DNA of 64,000 nucleotides from TMED23 sp964566055. GTDB lineage: Bacteria; Pseudomonadota; Alphaproteobacteria; Rhodospirillales; UBA2165. How positions within the stretch are numbered: the first letter of the stretch is position 1; each line of letters starts with the position of its first letter. The notes beneath the pieces are model-generated. The model ran no database searches. It was not told where the DNA came from and saw nothing but the letters and a program-made list of their open reading frames with translations. Made by a program: the position numbers and the translations under genes. This document shows, in pieces, positions 1-8,262 of the stretch. The stretch covers positions 1 through 64,000 of the forward strand of contig CAZMHI010000013.1 in NCBI GenBank assembly GCA_964566055.1, read 5' to 3'.

Positions 1-1393
1 AGGACGGCAGTACGATATCGGCCAAGGCCATCGTGGTCGGATTGTGGAACAGATCAACGACGGCTACGAACTCAAGCTTTTTGAGCGCTTCATAGTGGAA
101 GTTCGCCCGTGCTGCCTGACCACCCAAAACGTTGGCGGTTTGGATCCAGGCGCCTTTGATCGGGTAGGGCTCTCCAGTCATGATCTGATCGATCACCATA
201 TCGGGCTGCGCCCAGCCACGGAAGTTTTTGACCATTTTGTAGGTGTCTGCACCGATACGTTTTTCGGTCAGGGTTTTAACCAGCTCTTCACCATAGAGAT
301 CAACCAGAGCTTCGGTTGAGTAGGGGTAAGAGCTAACCTCATGGGAGGGTCGGGCAATCACCTGGCCGCCTGGGATATCGATATTACCGGTGATGGCCCA
401 GAGACAGATTATGCCATGCGCTACCGAGGTGCCATCAGGGCACATATCAATCGGTACGCCCCAATGAATGGAGGCGCGCTTGGCATTGGCAAAGAAACGC
501 GCTGCTTCGGCAATCTCATCTGCCGGCACGCCGGTAATGTCGGCGACACGCTCTACTGGATACTCTGCGGCGCGTTCCCGCAACTCATCCAGGCCGTGAA
601 CCCACTTGTCGCAAAACTCTTTATCTTCCAGGCCTTCACTCAAAATAACGTTGAGCATACCTAGCGCCATGGCGCCGTCAGTGCCGGGGCGGAGTTTTAA
701 ATGATGCTCGGCACGGCCAGTCATCCAGGTATTGCGCGGGTCCATTGAGATGATTTTGGTGCCGCGCTTCATGCAATCGACGATCCAGTGACCGAAGAAG
801 GCATCCGGGCAGCCATTTGGCGGGTGCTGACCCCATACGATAATGACTTCCGGTACTTCCCATTCAGGATCATCGTACCGGGCTTCCAGGAATTGTGAGC
901 AATCAGAAACACCGAAATCGCCTTGGACGGCTTTCATGGCGCCCAGGCGTGGCGTGTAGCAGGACTGGCCTGAGAGGCCGAGTTGAACCCAGTTGGGACT
1001 ACCATAACTATAAGCCAGGAATGAGATCGGACCACCAATGTCGCGCCCGGTGCCCTGGGCAAAGACGACCGATTCCGGACCATACTGGTCTTTAATCTTG
1101 TTCATCTCGGATTCGCAATAGTCGAAGGCTTCATCCCAGGAAATCGGTTCGAACTTACCGGAGCCGCGTTCACCAACACGCTTCATCGGCTGAGTAATGC
1201 GATCCTCGTGATACATATATTGTGTGAGCGCTAAGACGCGGGGGCAGGAGCGGCCTTGGTTGAAGGGATGGTTCTCATCGCCTTCAATTTTGATCATTTT
1301 ACCGTCTTCAACGAACAATTTCTGACCACAACCACCGTGACAACCGGCGCCAGCTGACCAGGCAACTGTCGGATAGACATCAATGTTTCCCAA
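1..1393 (-). CDS. Molybdopterin-dependent oxidoreductase, DMSO reductase superfamily (5' part; runs off the left edge)
   Basis: About 464 N-terminal residues of a large Mo/W-bis-MGD enzyme. An N-terminal Fe-S segment (CHGGC, then GRSCPR) is followed by the molybdopterin domain: ISWDEAF, YGPESVVF, GSPNW, then SGQSCYTPR, whose Cys is the likely Mo ligand, and later HLKLRPGTDGAMALGM and ITGNIDIPGGQ. The GSPNW region and overall layout recall the acetylene hydratase/polysulfide reductase group more than nitrate or formate enzymes, so the substrate is unknown. The first Cys of the usual C-x2-C-x3-C motif is replaced by Gly. I chose the TTG start at 1391-1393 because a purine-rich GGAAGGAAG lies just upstream. 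No Tat signal is visible, which suggests a cytoplasmic protein. The frame stays open further upstream over a hydrophobic stretch with TTG/GTG codons, so a membrane-anchored start is possible but lacks a good ribosome binding site. Confidence 0.8.
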   Translation of the reverse strand, partial: MGNIDVYPTVAWSAGAGCHGGCGQKLFVEDGKMIKIEGDENHPFNQGRSCPRVLALTQYMYHEDRITQPMKRVGERGSGKFEPISWDEAFDYCESEMNKIKDQYGPESVVFAQGTGRDIGGPISFLAYSYGSPNWVQLGLSGQSCYTPRLGAMKAVQGDFGVSDCSQFLEARYDDPEWEVPEVIIVWGQHPPNGCPDAFFGHWIVDCMKRGTKIISMDPRNTWMTGRAEHHLKLRPGTDGAMALGMLNVILSEGLEDKEFCDKWVHGLDELRERAAEYPVERVADITGVPADEIAEAARFFANAKRASIHWGVPIDMCPDGTSVAHGIICLWAITGNIDIPGGQVIARPSHEVSSYPYSTEALVDLYGEELVKTLTEKRIGADTYKMVKNFRGWAQPDMVIDQIMTGEPYPIKGAWIQTANVLGGQAARANFHYEALKKLEFVAVVDLFHNPTTMALADIVLPS

Positions 1394-1548
1394 AACTTCT
1401 TCCTTCCCTGCATTTAAAATTCGATAAAACTGCACCAATAGATAAATGGTTGCAATTGAAACTATTATACCAGAAAGCCAGAGTGCGCAACTTGATATCC
1501 ATCAAAATCAAGAAAAGAACGATCATTTGAATAACCATAAAAAAATTG

Positions 1549-1586
1549 TTGACTTTAAGCCAATAATGTTAATGATAATCAATCGC
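1549..1586 (+). promoter_or_regulatory. Putative Fur-controlled promoter of the cupredoxin gene
   Basis: GTTAATGATAATCAATCGC at 1568-1586 matches 15 of 19 positions of the classical Fur box (GATAATGATAATCATTATC). A -35-like TTGACT lies at 1549-1554 and a -10-like GATAAT at 1574-1579. The spacer is 19 bp, longer than ideal. The Fur box covers the -10, as expected for iron-dependent repression. The rest of 1394-1622 is AT-rich and shows nothing else. Alphaproteobacteria may use Irr, RirA or a Mur-type Fur, so the regulator is inferred. Confidence 0.5.
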
Positions 1587-1622
1587 AATTAAGCTTAAAG
1601 ATGTTTAAATGGAGTAGTCAAA

Positions 1623-2108
1623 GTGCACATTTCAACTTTTATAATTTCAACTATGTTAACCGCCCTCATCGGATTTGTAGGAATCCCGGCTAATGCCGAA
1701 AATAGTAGTACCGATCAAAAAACCACCACGGTTCGTTTAAGTCTTGGTTCTGAGAGCAACAAACATAGGCTGTTTAATCCTGATATAATTGTTTTGGAGA
1801 AAGGCACGAGATACAAACTCGTCATTGATAATCCTAGTTTTGAAGTTCACGAATTTGATGCCCCTGAATTGCTAAAGGCAATTAAATCCTCACATGTTTC
1901 AGTCGCTGAGTATTTTGGCAAGGGTGCACCTGTTATCGCTAAAGTCGTTGGCACTCCAGCTGAAATCGAAATTTTTCCGGGTGGGGCTATTGCCTGGGAA
2001 TTTCAGGCTGTCTCCAAAGGCAAGTTTGAGATGATCTGTGATGTTAAAGACAAAACAGGCAAAACTCATACTGCAATGGGTATGAAGGGCACAATTATAA
2101 TCAGGTAG
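1623..2108 (+). CDS. Secreted cupredoxin-like protein
   Basis: A 161-aa protein with a cleavable signal peptide (hydrophobic core, ANA-EN around residue 25) and one cupredoxin fold. Candidate metal ligands are the His in EVHEF, the Cys in MICDV, the His in KTHTA and a Met in MGM, an order like blue-copper sites (H...C...H...M). The GTG start at 1623 follows GGAG at a good distance; no better start exists. Cupredoxin_1 proteins occur as FtrB/EfeO-type partners in periplasmic iron uptake and as copper electron carriers. The Fur-box match upstream favours an iron-related job, but no P19, FTR1 permease or ferredoxin gene is adjacent. The last 8 bases overlap the convergent permease gene. Confidence 0.75.
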   Translation: MHISTFIISTMLTALIGFVGIPANAENSSTDQKTTTVRLSLGSESNKHRLFNPDIIVLEKGTRYKLVIDNPSFEVHEFDAPELLKAIKSSHVSVAEYFGKGAPVIAKVVGTPAEIEIFPGGAIAWEFQAVSKGKFEMICDVKDKTGKTHTAMGMKGTIIIR

Positions 2109-2994
2109 ATTGTGCCGGCCTGCGGTTAATTAGATAAATTGCTGTTAACACCAGGAGTAGACCGATCACTGCTTGTATTGTGATCGGTTCTCCCAAAACT
2201 GGCCAGGCAATGATAAATGCAGAAATCGGGGTTAGGGTCATTGCAATGCTGGCATTTGAAGCTGGTATCCATCTAAGCGCCCAAATATAGATGGTAAATT
2301 GAATGGCCGCTCCAACGACTCCCAAGAACACCAATAACCACCAGCCAAGCTCAGAGAATTGGGGCCATGTTGACAGGTTCCCATTATTACCGGCCACGAC
2401 GCCCAGGAAAACTACTCCAATCAACATCATAAAAGCTGTAAAAAAGATCGGCCCATAGCGTTCAATATAGGGCTTGGCAAAGACCGTGTAGATCGATACC
2501 GCCAAAGCCGCGAGCAACATCAAAACATCGCCTAGCAACTGATCGTTCCCATCTTCACCGGTCACTAGAGAATCGCTAACTGCAAGCGTAACGCCTAGGA
2601 ACGCTAAAATTACGCTAAAGGATTTTAGTCCCGACATGGTTTCACGGCCAAACGCCCAGGCCAAGGTCAATGTGATGATGGGTGCTGCGGCCGTCGCTAC
2701 TGCGCCATGAGCGGCCGTGGTATATTTAAGTGCTGCATTAAAAAAGTACGGAAAAACAGCGAATAAAACCACTCCCAGCAGCAGCACGGGCAACCAATCC
2801 GAGCGTGCAATCGGCTGCCGGCGAAAGCCTGCGATTAAAAAAGGAATAAGGCAGACTGCGCCAATGCCGTACCGTAAAAAAGCTAACGTTTCCGGTTCAG
2901 TTTCGGAAATGATTAGTCTCGTAGCGACAATGACGATGCCAGCAATTAAGGCGGAAAAAGCGGCAAGAAACTTTGCCGCCAGAACGATATTCAT
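2101..2994 (-). CDS. EamA-family (DMT superfamily) membrane transporter, copy 1
   Basis: A 297-aa, ten-helix inner-membrane protein with two EamA repeats. The first carries the family pattern TLAFLRYGIGAVCLIPFL and the second ends in SAFIIAWPVLGEPI, the conserved 'GE' before the last helix. Family members export or import amino acids, nucleosides and other small metabolites; the substrate cannot be read from sequence. It lies directly downstream of a second, closely similar permease on the same strand with a 98-bp gap, so the pair looks like a tandem duplication. The two proteins are roughly two-thirds identical by eye. Confidence 0.85.
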   Translation of the reverse strand: MNIVLAAKFLAAFSALIAGIVIVATRLIISETEPETLAFLRYGIGAVCLIPFLIAGFRRQPIARSDWLPVLLLGVVLFAVFPYFFNAALKYTTAAHGAVATAAAPIITLTLAWAFGRETMSGLKSFSVILAFLGVTLAVSDSLVTGEDGNDQLLGDVLMLLAALAVSIYTVFAKPYIERYGPIFFTAFMMLIGVVFLGVVAGNNGNLSTWPQFSELGWWLLVFLGVVGAAIQFTIYIWALRWIPASNASIAMTLTPISAFIIAWPVLGEPITIQAVIGLLLVLTAIYLINRRPAQST

Positions 2995-3092
2995 AGTTGT
3001 TGGGCCTCGGATAGATTTTTTGAGAGTTTTATTGTGGCCTGAATTGAGAGAAATATCAGAAAGCCTGAAAAAGCGACTTAACTTCGATCAAA

Positions 3093-3992
3093 TCAGGTTT
3101 TATCGCTTTTCGCTGGTGTGCGGTTGATCATAAAAATTGCGGTAAGAACCAAGGCGAGGCCGATCACTGCTTGTACTGTGATCGGTTCACCCAAGACCGG
3201 CCAGGCAATTATAAAAGCGGAAATAGGCGACAAAGTTAATGCGATTCCGGTTTGGGAGGGAGAGATATGCCGCAGCGCCCAGATATAGGAGGTGAACTGG
3301 ATAGCGCCGCCAATAATGCCCAAAAACAGTAGGGCCCCCCAGCCGAGCGGTGTGAAATTAAGGAGCCCTGTAAAGCCTCCTGCATACCAAACCATCGGAG
3401 CGAGTGAGGCCACACCGATTGCCATTGCTAAGGAGGTAAAGAAAATTGGTCCATAGCGCGCGATGTAAGGTTTGGCGAAAACGGTATAGATTGAGGCCGC
3501 CAGGGCCGCCAGTATCATCAATATATCACCCAGCAATTGGTCGCTGCCGGCGGTATCGGAGAATAGTGAATCACTGACCGCAACAGTGACGCCTAAGAAA
3601 GCTATGATGACACTGAGTATTTTCGTGCCGGTCATTTTTTCCCGGCCAAACAGCCAGGCCAATATCAAAGTTATGATCGGCAGAGATGCCAGTCCAACAG
3701 CGCCGTGAGCGGCGGTAGTGTATTTTAAGGAGGCGCTGAACAACCAAGTGAAAACGCCGAACAATATTATTCCCAACAGCAAAACCGGCAGCCAATCGGC
3801 CCGGGCAATGGGGTTGCGGCGAAATCCAGTAAACAAAAAGGGTGATAGACAAAGCGCGCCGATACCAAACCGTAGAAAGGCCAGAGTTACTGGCTCGGTT
3901 TCTTCGATAACAAAACGGGTAGCGACAATGGCGACACCAGCGCTCAAGGCGGAAAAGGCTGCGAAGAATTTCGCCAGCAGTTCTTTATTCAT
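3093..3992 (-). CDS. EamA-family (DMT superfamily) membrane transporter, copy 2
   Basis: A 299-aa paralogue of the next gene downstream. It shows the same architecture of two EamA repeats and about ten transmembrane helices, with shared blocks such as LKYTTAAHGAV, SIYTVFAKPYI, RYGPIFF and AFIIAWPVLGEPIT. Differences cluster in the loop after the sixth helix and at the start of helix 3, where substrate preference could have diverged. It starts five bases beyond the stop codon of the upstream UbiD-like gene, so ubiD and this permease are probably co-transcribed. The permease might then move an aromatic acid or its decarboxylation product. That link is inference from adjacency only. Confidence 0.85.
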   Translation of the reverse strand: MNKELLAKFFAAFSALSAGVAIVATRFVIEETEPVTLAFLRFGIGALCLSPFLFTGFRRNPIARADWLPVLLLGIILFGVFTWLFSASLKYTTAAHGAVGLASLPIITLILAWLFGREKMTGTKILSVIIAFLGVTVAVSDSLFSDTAGSDQLLGDILMILAALAASIYTVFAKPYIARYGPIFFTSLAMAIGVASLAPMVWYAGGFTGLLNFTPLGWGALLFLGIIGGAIQFTSYIWALRHISPSQTGIALTLSPISAFIIAWPVLGEPITVQAVIGLALVLTAIFMINRTPAKSDKT

Positions 3993-3997
3993 AGATA

Positions 3998-5602
3998 CTA
4001 GACCTCGGAAAAGATTTTGGAGAGCTTCTCCATCGTGAGATTCTCCCGCTGATCTTCCGTCATATAGTCGATGCCAATGCCGTATTCCTGCCAGCGCCGC
4101 TTAATTTTGCGTTCTAATTTTGCGTCAATCTTGTTGAGTGGCGGGTAGCGGCGGTTTTCAAATTCAGGGTTAGGCTCGAAGGCCCAGCTTCGGGTGGCAT
4201 CGATAAGGGAGCGGGTCCATTTACCGGTGCCGTATCTTTGCACATCACGATCGGCGGCGGGCGTTGACGGATCGAGCATAGATCCAAACGTAGGGCCGAT
4301 GAGAGCGATATCACCAGCGCCTGGATCAACTCGAAAGGCCAAGGCCCAATCAAGAGCAATCGGATCGCGAATATCGATATCTTCTTCGACCACCATTACA
4401 TTTTTAAAGAACCATTGGCCGCTGGAAGAGCCCCAGAGCACGTTACCAATCTGCATCGCCTGATTACGATACTGCTTGTGGATTTGGACGACGATATTGA
4501 CGCCGGTTGAGACCGGCGGCATCCAGACATCGGTAACACCCGAGACACCGGCATCCTCCAATAAATTCCAGGCGATTGCCGACCAGCTGAAGGCGCAGAG
4601 CGGACCATCTTCACTTGGCAGACCGGGGCGGCTGCCTTCTAAGGCGCCGCGTAATATTGGTTTATCCCGGTGGGTGATACAGGTGACGTTAAGCACAGGT
4701 TTGGGTGTCGCGCGTTTGGCTTCATATCCCGGATAATCGGCAAAGGGGCCTTCCATTTCAAAGGTAGCAGGATCAGGGTCGATATAGCCTTCAACAACGA
4801 TTTCCGCTGTCGCTGGCACCTTGATATCAACGGTTTCGCATTTGACCAGTTCAACAGGCTGCTTATGAATAGCGCCGATCATATCCCATTCGCAAATTTG
4901 TTTGGGAAACGGGCTGCCAGCGCAAAACGGCATGGAATCGTGCCAGCCGTGAACGACGGCTACCGGCATTTTATCTCCGGTTGCATGGCGTTTGGCTAGG
5001 TGCCCGCCATAGCCCTGGGTCGGCACGATAAGCTTGCCGATTTTATCCGGCCCTAAAACTTGTCCACGATAGAGCCCGACATTTGGCCGTCCGGTCGTTG
5101 GATCATTGGTGACAACCCCACAGTAGGTATCGATATAACGGCCGCCATCGGAAGCGTGATATTTGAGGGCTGGAAATTCGAATAGATCAATTTCATCACC
5201 CTTGAGGATGTTCTCTTTAACCGGACCGGTGCCAATCGTCTTTGGCTTAACGGGTTTCCGGTAGGTGTCTTTGAGATGCCGGACCATAACTTTATCTGAG
5301 GTATTTTTAGGCAGGCCGAGCATCAGGGCGACCTGTTGCGTATTAGATAAACCGCAGGTCATAAATTTTGTACTACGGGTGGTTTTGTAATCTTTAATAT
5401 TTTCGAACAGAAGAGCCGGGCCCTCGAGCCCCATATTGATCCGGGTGATGGCGCCAATCTCTTCATCCCAATCAACTTCGGCCTTCACTCTTTTGAGTTT
5501 TTTCTGGCGGCTGAGAGTCTCGATCCAGGACCGCAGGCTGGGCTGATTTTTGCTAGGTCCTTTAGTTTTCTTTGTGCGATTTTTTGCTGCTGCTTTGGCC
5601 AT
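3998..5602 (-). CDS. UbiD-family prenylated-FMN-dependent decarboxylase
   Basis: A 534-aa protein of the UbiD/Fdc family, which reversibly decarboxylates aromatic or alpha,beta-unsaturated acids using prenylated FMN. Visible family landmarks are the Arg in NVGLYRGQV, the glutamate-rich EMEGPFADYPGY segment, which contains the expected catalytic acid, and HRDKPILRGALEG. The frame runs to 5788, but I place the start at the ATG at 5600-5602: it is preceded by GGGG and gives the expected N-terminus with a Lys-rich leader (MAKAAAKNRTKKTKG). No ubiX (prenyl-FMN synthase) gene lies in this window, so the cofactor enzyme must be elsewhere. Family members range from ubiquinone synthesis to phenolic acid decarboxylation, and I cannot choose between them. 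Confidence 0.85.
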   Translation of the reverse strand: MAKAAAKNRTKKTKGPSKNQPSLRSWIETLSRQKKLKRVKAEVDWDEEIGAITRINMGLEGPALLFENIKDYKTTRSTKFMTCGLSNTQQVALMLGLPKNTSDKVMVRHLKDTYRKPVKPKTIGTGPVKENILKGDEIDLFEFPALKYHASDGGRYIDTYCGVVTNDPTTGRPNVGLYRGQVLGPDKIGKLIVPTQGYGGHLAKRHATGDKMPVAVVHGWHDSMPFCAGSPFPKQICEWDMIGAIHKQPVELVKCETVDIKVPATAEIVVEGYIDPDPATFEMEGPFADYPGYEAKRATPKPVLNVTCITHRDKPILRGALEGSRPGLPSEDGPLCAFSWSAIAWNLLEDAGVSGVTDVWMPPVSTGVNIVVQIHKQYRNQAMQIGNVLWGSSSGQWFFKNVMVVEEDIDIRDPIALDWALAFRVDPGAGDIALIGPTFGSMLDPSTPAADRDVQRYGTGKWTRSLIDATRSWAFEPNPEFENRRYPPLNKIDAKLERKIKRRWQEYGIGIDYMTEDQRENLTMEKLSKIFSEV

Positions 5603-5811
5603 GTTATCCCCGCCCTTACTAATACAAGAAACAAACGCTAACCCGTTAAATTGGGGCAAGCAAGCATGACGATTGTGCGCGATTTGCAGCACCCCTAAAA
5701 TTGTTCTCTGAACGTAAAATTTAGTCTGTTCATTCCGGAATTCATGCGCTATCAATCGCCAACTTCGAACAGATGAGCAGCTATACAACTGCCTGGAAGT
5801 AGATCAACAAT

Positions 5812-6372
5812 ATGTCCACCTATTGCGATGTTGCCCCAGATCATCCGGTCCACGGACCCTATCATGATAAAGAATACGGTTTTCCTATCAAAGATGAATC
5901 AGAGTTGTTTGAGCGCTTAACGCTGGAGATTTTTCAAGCTGGCCTGTCCTGGTTAATTGTACTTAAAAAGCGGCCTGGATTTAAAATTGCCTTTGAAAAT
6001 TTCGATGTCGATCAGGTGGCTGCTTTCGATGAACATGATATCGCGCGGCTCAGGGAAGATGCGTCCATCATTCGAAACCGTCTTAAAATTGAAGCGACCA
6101 TTCACAATGCCAAAATGATCCAGGAAATCCGCCGCTCCCATGATAGTTTCGCGAGTTGGCTGGCTGATCATCATCCGCTGACCAAAGACGAGTGGTGTAA
6201 GCTGTTCAAAAAGACTTTCAAGTTTACCGGCGGTGAAATCGTCGGCGAGTTTTTGATGAGTATCGGCTACCTCCCTGGAGCGCATCAGGAAGACTGCCCA
6301 ATTTACAATAAAACCACAGCGAAAAAACCAGCCTGGTTGAAGGCTCAAGCAAAACGTACCAAAGCCGCTTGA
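5812..6372 (+). CDS. tag: DNA-3-methyladenine glycosylase I
   Basis: A 186-aa base-excision repair enzyme that removes 3-methyladenine from alkylated DNA in the cytoplasm. Family features are clear: the N-terminal zinc Cys in TYCDVAPDHP, the YHDKEYGFP block, LFERLTLEIFQAGLSW with the conserved active-site Glu, and the C-terminal GAHQEDCP segment that supplies the remaining His/Cys zinc ligands. Length matches E. coli Tag (187 aa). It is divergent from ubiD across a 209-bp gap in which no strong regulatory motif was seen. No LexA-type GTTC-N7-GTTC box was found, so SOS control is not suggested. Confidence 0.93.
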   Translation: MSTYCDVAPDHPVHGPYHDKEYGFPIKDESELFERLTLEIFQAGLSWLIVLKKRPGFKIAFENFDVDQVAAFDEHDIARLREDASIIRNRLKIEATIHNAKMIQEIRRSHDSFASWLADHHPLTKDEWCKLFKKTFKFTGGEIVGEFLMSIGYLPGAHQEDCPIYNKTTAKKPAWLKAQAKRTKAA

Positions 6373-6445
6373 TCAATTAGACAGAGACATACGATATTCG
6401 ATAGAATTAACACGCTTTCTTAACGCCTCGTGTGGAGAATGCGGT

Positions 6446-6853
6446 ATGTGCAAAATAACGGCGATTGTTTCTACGATTATTTTATTAGCTTTCAGTTGGC
6501 AAAGCTCTGTCGAAGCGGCTTCAGCTAAAATCAAATCACGTGACTGCAAGCGTCTCGTCGGTCATCAAAGCAGTGCGGAATATAAGCCCGGTGTTGACGT
6601 GCGTGGCCGGAAAGTAACCGGCGCTGATGCCGGGGGTGGCTCAACTTATAAACTACCGAAAGAGTTTTCATTCGATATCGGTGTTGATATTGCTAAAAAA
6701 TATGGCCTTGATAAGAAAAATATCACAGCGTCAATGACGACTGGGAAAGTCACGGTAAGAGGCGGTCGGGTTTTTATGAACGGCAAGCCAATGACGTCAA
6801 ATGAGCAGGCTACGTTAGAGGCAAAGTGTAAAGCACTGCTCTCCGGAAAATGA
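6446..6853 (+). CDS. Small secreted protein of unknown function
   Basis: A 135-aa protein with an N-terminal signal peptide (MCKITAIVSTIILLAFSW, likely cleavage after VEAA near residue 25). The mature part is basic and Gly/Lys rich, with two cysteines (in RDCKRL and EAKCKAL) that could form a disulfide in the periplasm. GVDVRGRKVTGAD and KVTVRGGRVFMNGKP look like a short duplicated beta-strand motif. I do not recognise the family. It is expressed alone: 73 bp after tag and 87 bp before proS, with GGAG ahead of the start. Confidence 0.65.
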   Translation: MCKITAIVSTIILLAFSWQSSVEAASAKIKSRDCKRLVGHQSSAEYKPGVDVRGRKVTGADAGGGSTYKLPKEFSFDIGVDIAKKYGLDKKNITASMTTGKVTVRGGRVFMNGKPMTSNEQATLEAKCKALLSGK

Positions 6854-6940
6854 TGGTGTAGTATTGGTAGACATTTTCCTGCTCTTTCCCTACAGTCCGG
6901 CAACAAATTTTACCAATAATATTAATGTTTAAGGTTAACC

Positions 6941-8254
6941 ATGCGTCTGTCTGAGTTCTTTCTGCCGACTTTAAAAGAAAATCCAAAAGAGGCTCAAATT
7001 GCCTCTCATTTGTTTATGTTGCGTGCCGGCATGATCCGTCAATCCAGCGCCGGAATTTATTCCTGGCTGCCCTTGGGTTTCAAGGTCTTAAAAAAAATCG
7101 AGCAGATTGTGCGCGAGGAACAGGACCGCGCCGGTTGTCAGGAACTCTTGATGCCAACCATTCAGCCGGCGGAGATTTGGCAGGAAAGCGGCCGTTATGA
7201 TGATTACGGCAAGGAAATGCTTAGGATCACCGACCGCCACGACCGCGGCATGTTATATGGGCCGACCAATGAAGAAATGATCACAGAAATCGTTCGTAGC
7301 TCGGTGCGCAGTTATAAAGATTTGCCAAAAATGCTCTATCATCAGCAGTGGAAATTTCGCGATGAAGTGCGTCCCCGGTTCGGGATTATGCGGGGCCGCG
7401 AGTTCTTGATGAAGGACAGTTACTCCTTTGATATTGATGAAGCAGGTGCACGCGTTTCCTACAACAAAATGTTTGTTGCGTACTTGCGCACCTTTGCCCG
7501 TATGGGCTTGAAGGCCATTCCGATGCAGGCTGATACCGGCCCTATTGGCGGTGATTTGAGCCATGAATTTATGGTGCTGGCGGATACCGGCGAGTCGGAA
7601 ATTTTCTGTCATAAAGACATTCTTGAATATGAAATACCGGGAGATGACACTGATTATGCCAGCGACCTTCAGCCGCTCGTCGATAAATGGACCTCGCTCT
7701 ATGCAGCGACGGATGAAAAAGCCGATGAGGCGCAACATGCCGAGCTGGGCGATGATCTGGTGACAGGCCGTGGGATCGAAGTTGGCCATATTTTCTATTT
7801 TGGAGACAAATATTCGAAAGCCATGGGAGCGACTGTGGCGGGCCCGGATGGCAAGGATATCAATATCGAAATGGGCTCATACGGCATTGGTGTTTCGCGT
7901 CTGGTTGGCGCCATAATCGAAGCTTCCCACGATGACGATGGCATTATTTGGCCGGAAGCCGTGGCGCCGTTCAATGTTGGTATTATTAATCTCCGCACTG
8001 GCGATGAAGCTTGTGATGCGGCCTGCGAAGATGCCTATGCTAAACTTCTCGAAGCGGGTGTAGAGGTGCTCTATGACGACCGGGACGAACGGGGTGGCGC
8101 AAAGTTCGCCAATATGGATTTAATCGGCCTGCCGTGGCAGCTGGTGATCGGCCCGCGTGGCCTCAAAGAAGGTAAGGTCGAAGTGAAGAACCGCGCTTCG
8201 GGCGAGAAAGAAGAGCTTGCTCTCGATGCTGCCCTAGCGAAATTGACAGGGTAG
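6941..8254 (+). CDS. proS: Prolyl-tRNA synthetase (short alphaproteobacterial form)
   Basis: A 437-aa class II aminoacyl-tRNA synthetase that charges tRNA-Pro. Motif 2 appears as FRDEVRPRFGIMRGREF and motif 3 as GSYGIGVSRLVGA; TNEEMI binds ATP/proline. The C-terminal anticodon-binding domain starts near residue 345 (FNVGIINLRTG) and ends after GPRGLKEGKVEVK. The roughly 180-residue editing insertion of the E. coli enzyme is absent between motifs 2 and 3, as is usual in Alphaproteobacteria, so Ala-tRNA-Pro clearance must depend on a separate factor. Only 8 bp separate it from the Lol permease gene, so they are probably one operon. Confidence 0.96.
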   Translation: MRLSEFFLPTLKENPKEAQIASHLFMLRAGMIRQSSAGIYSWLPLGFKVLKKIEQIVREEQDRAGCQELLMPTIQPAEIWQESGRYDDYGKEMLRITDRHDRGMLYGPTNEEMITEIVRSSVRSYKDLPKMLYHQQWKFRDEVRPRFGIMRGREFLMKDSYSFDIDEAGARVSYNKMFVAYLRTFARMGLKAIPMQADTGPIGGDLSHEFMVLADTGESEIFCHKDILEYEIPGDDTDYASDLQPLVDKWTSLYAATDEKADEAQHAELGDDLVTGRGIEVGHIFYFGDKYSKAMGATVAGPDGKDINIEMGSYGIGVSRLVGAIIEASHDDDGIIWPEAVAPFNVGIINLRTGDEACDAACEDAYAKLLEAGVEVLYDDRDERGGAKFANMDLIGLPWQLVIGPRGLKEGKVEVKNRASGEKEELALDAALAKLTG

Positions 8255-8262
8255 GGGATAAG

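Noticed and set aside
2162..2187. A perfect inverted repeat, CCGATCAC and GTGATCGG, near the 3' end of the first EamA gene, repeated at 3160-3185 in the second
   Set aside because: It encodes the conserved EPITxQAVIG segment in both paralogues, so shared ancestry explains it; there is no T-tract after it.
5690..5760. GTTC/GAAC repeats upstream of tag that might be a LexA box
   Set aside because: No pair has the GTTC-N7-GTTC spacing; the closest is GTTC-TCT-GAAC, a short palindrome without the right geometry.
7253..7789. A 178-codon open frame antisense to proS
   Set aside because: The plus strand encodes conserved ProRS motifs across the whole stretch; no ribosome binding site or family match supports the minus frame.
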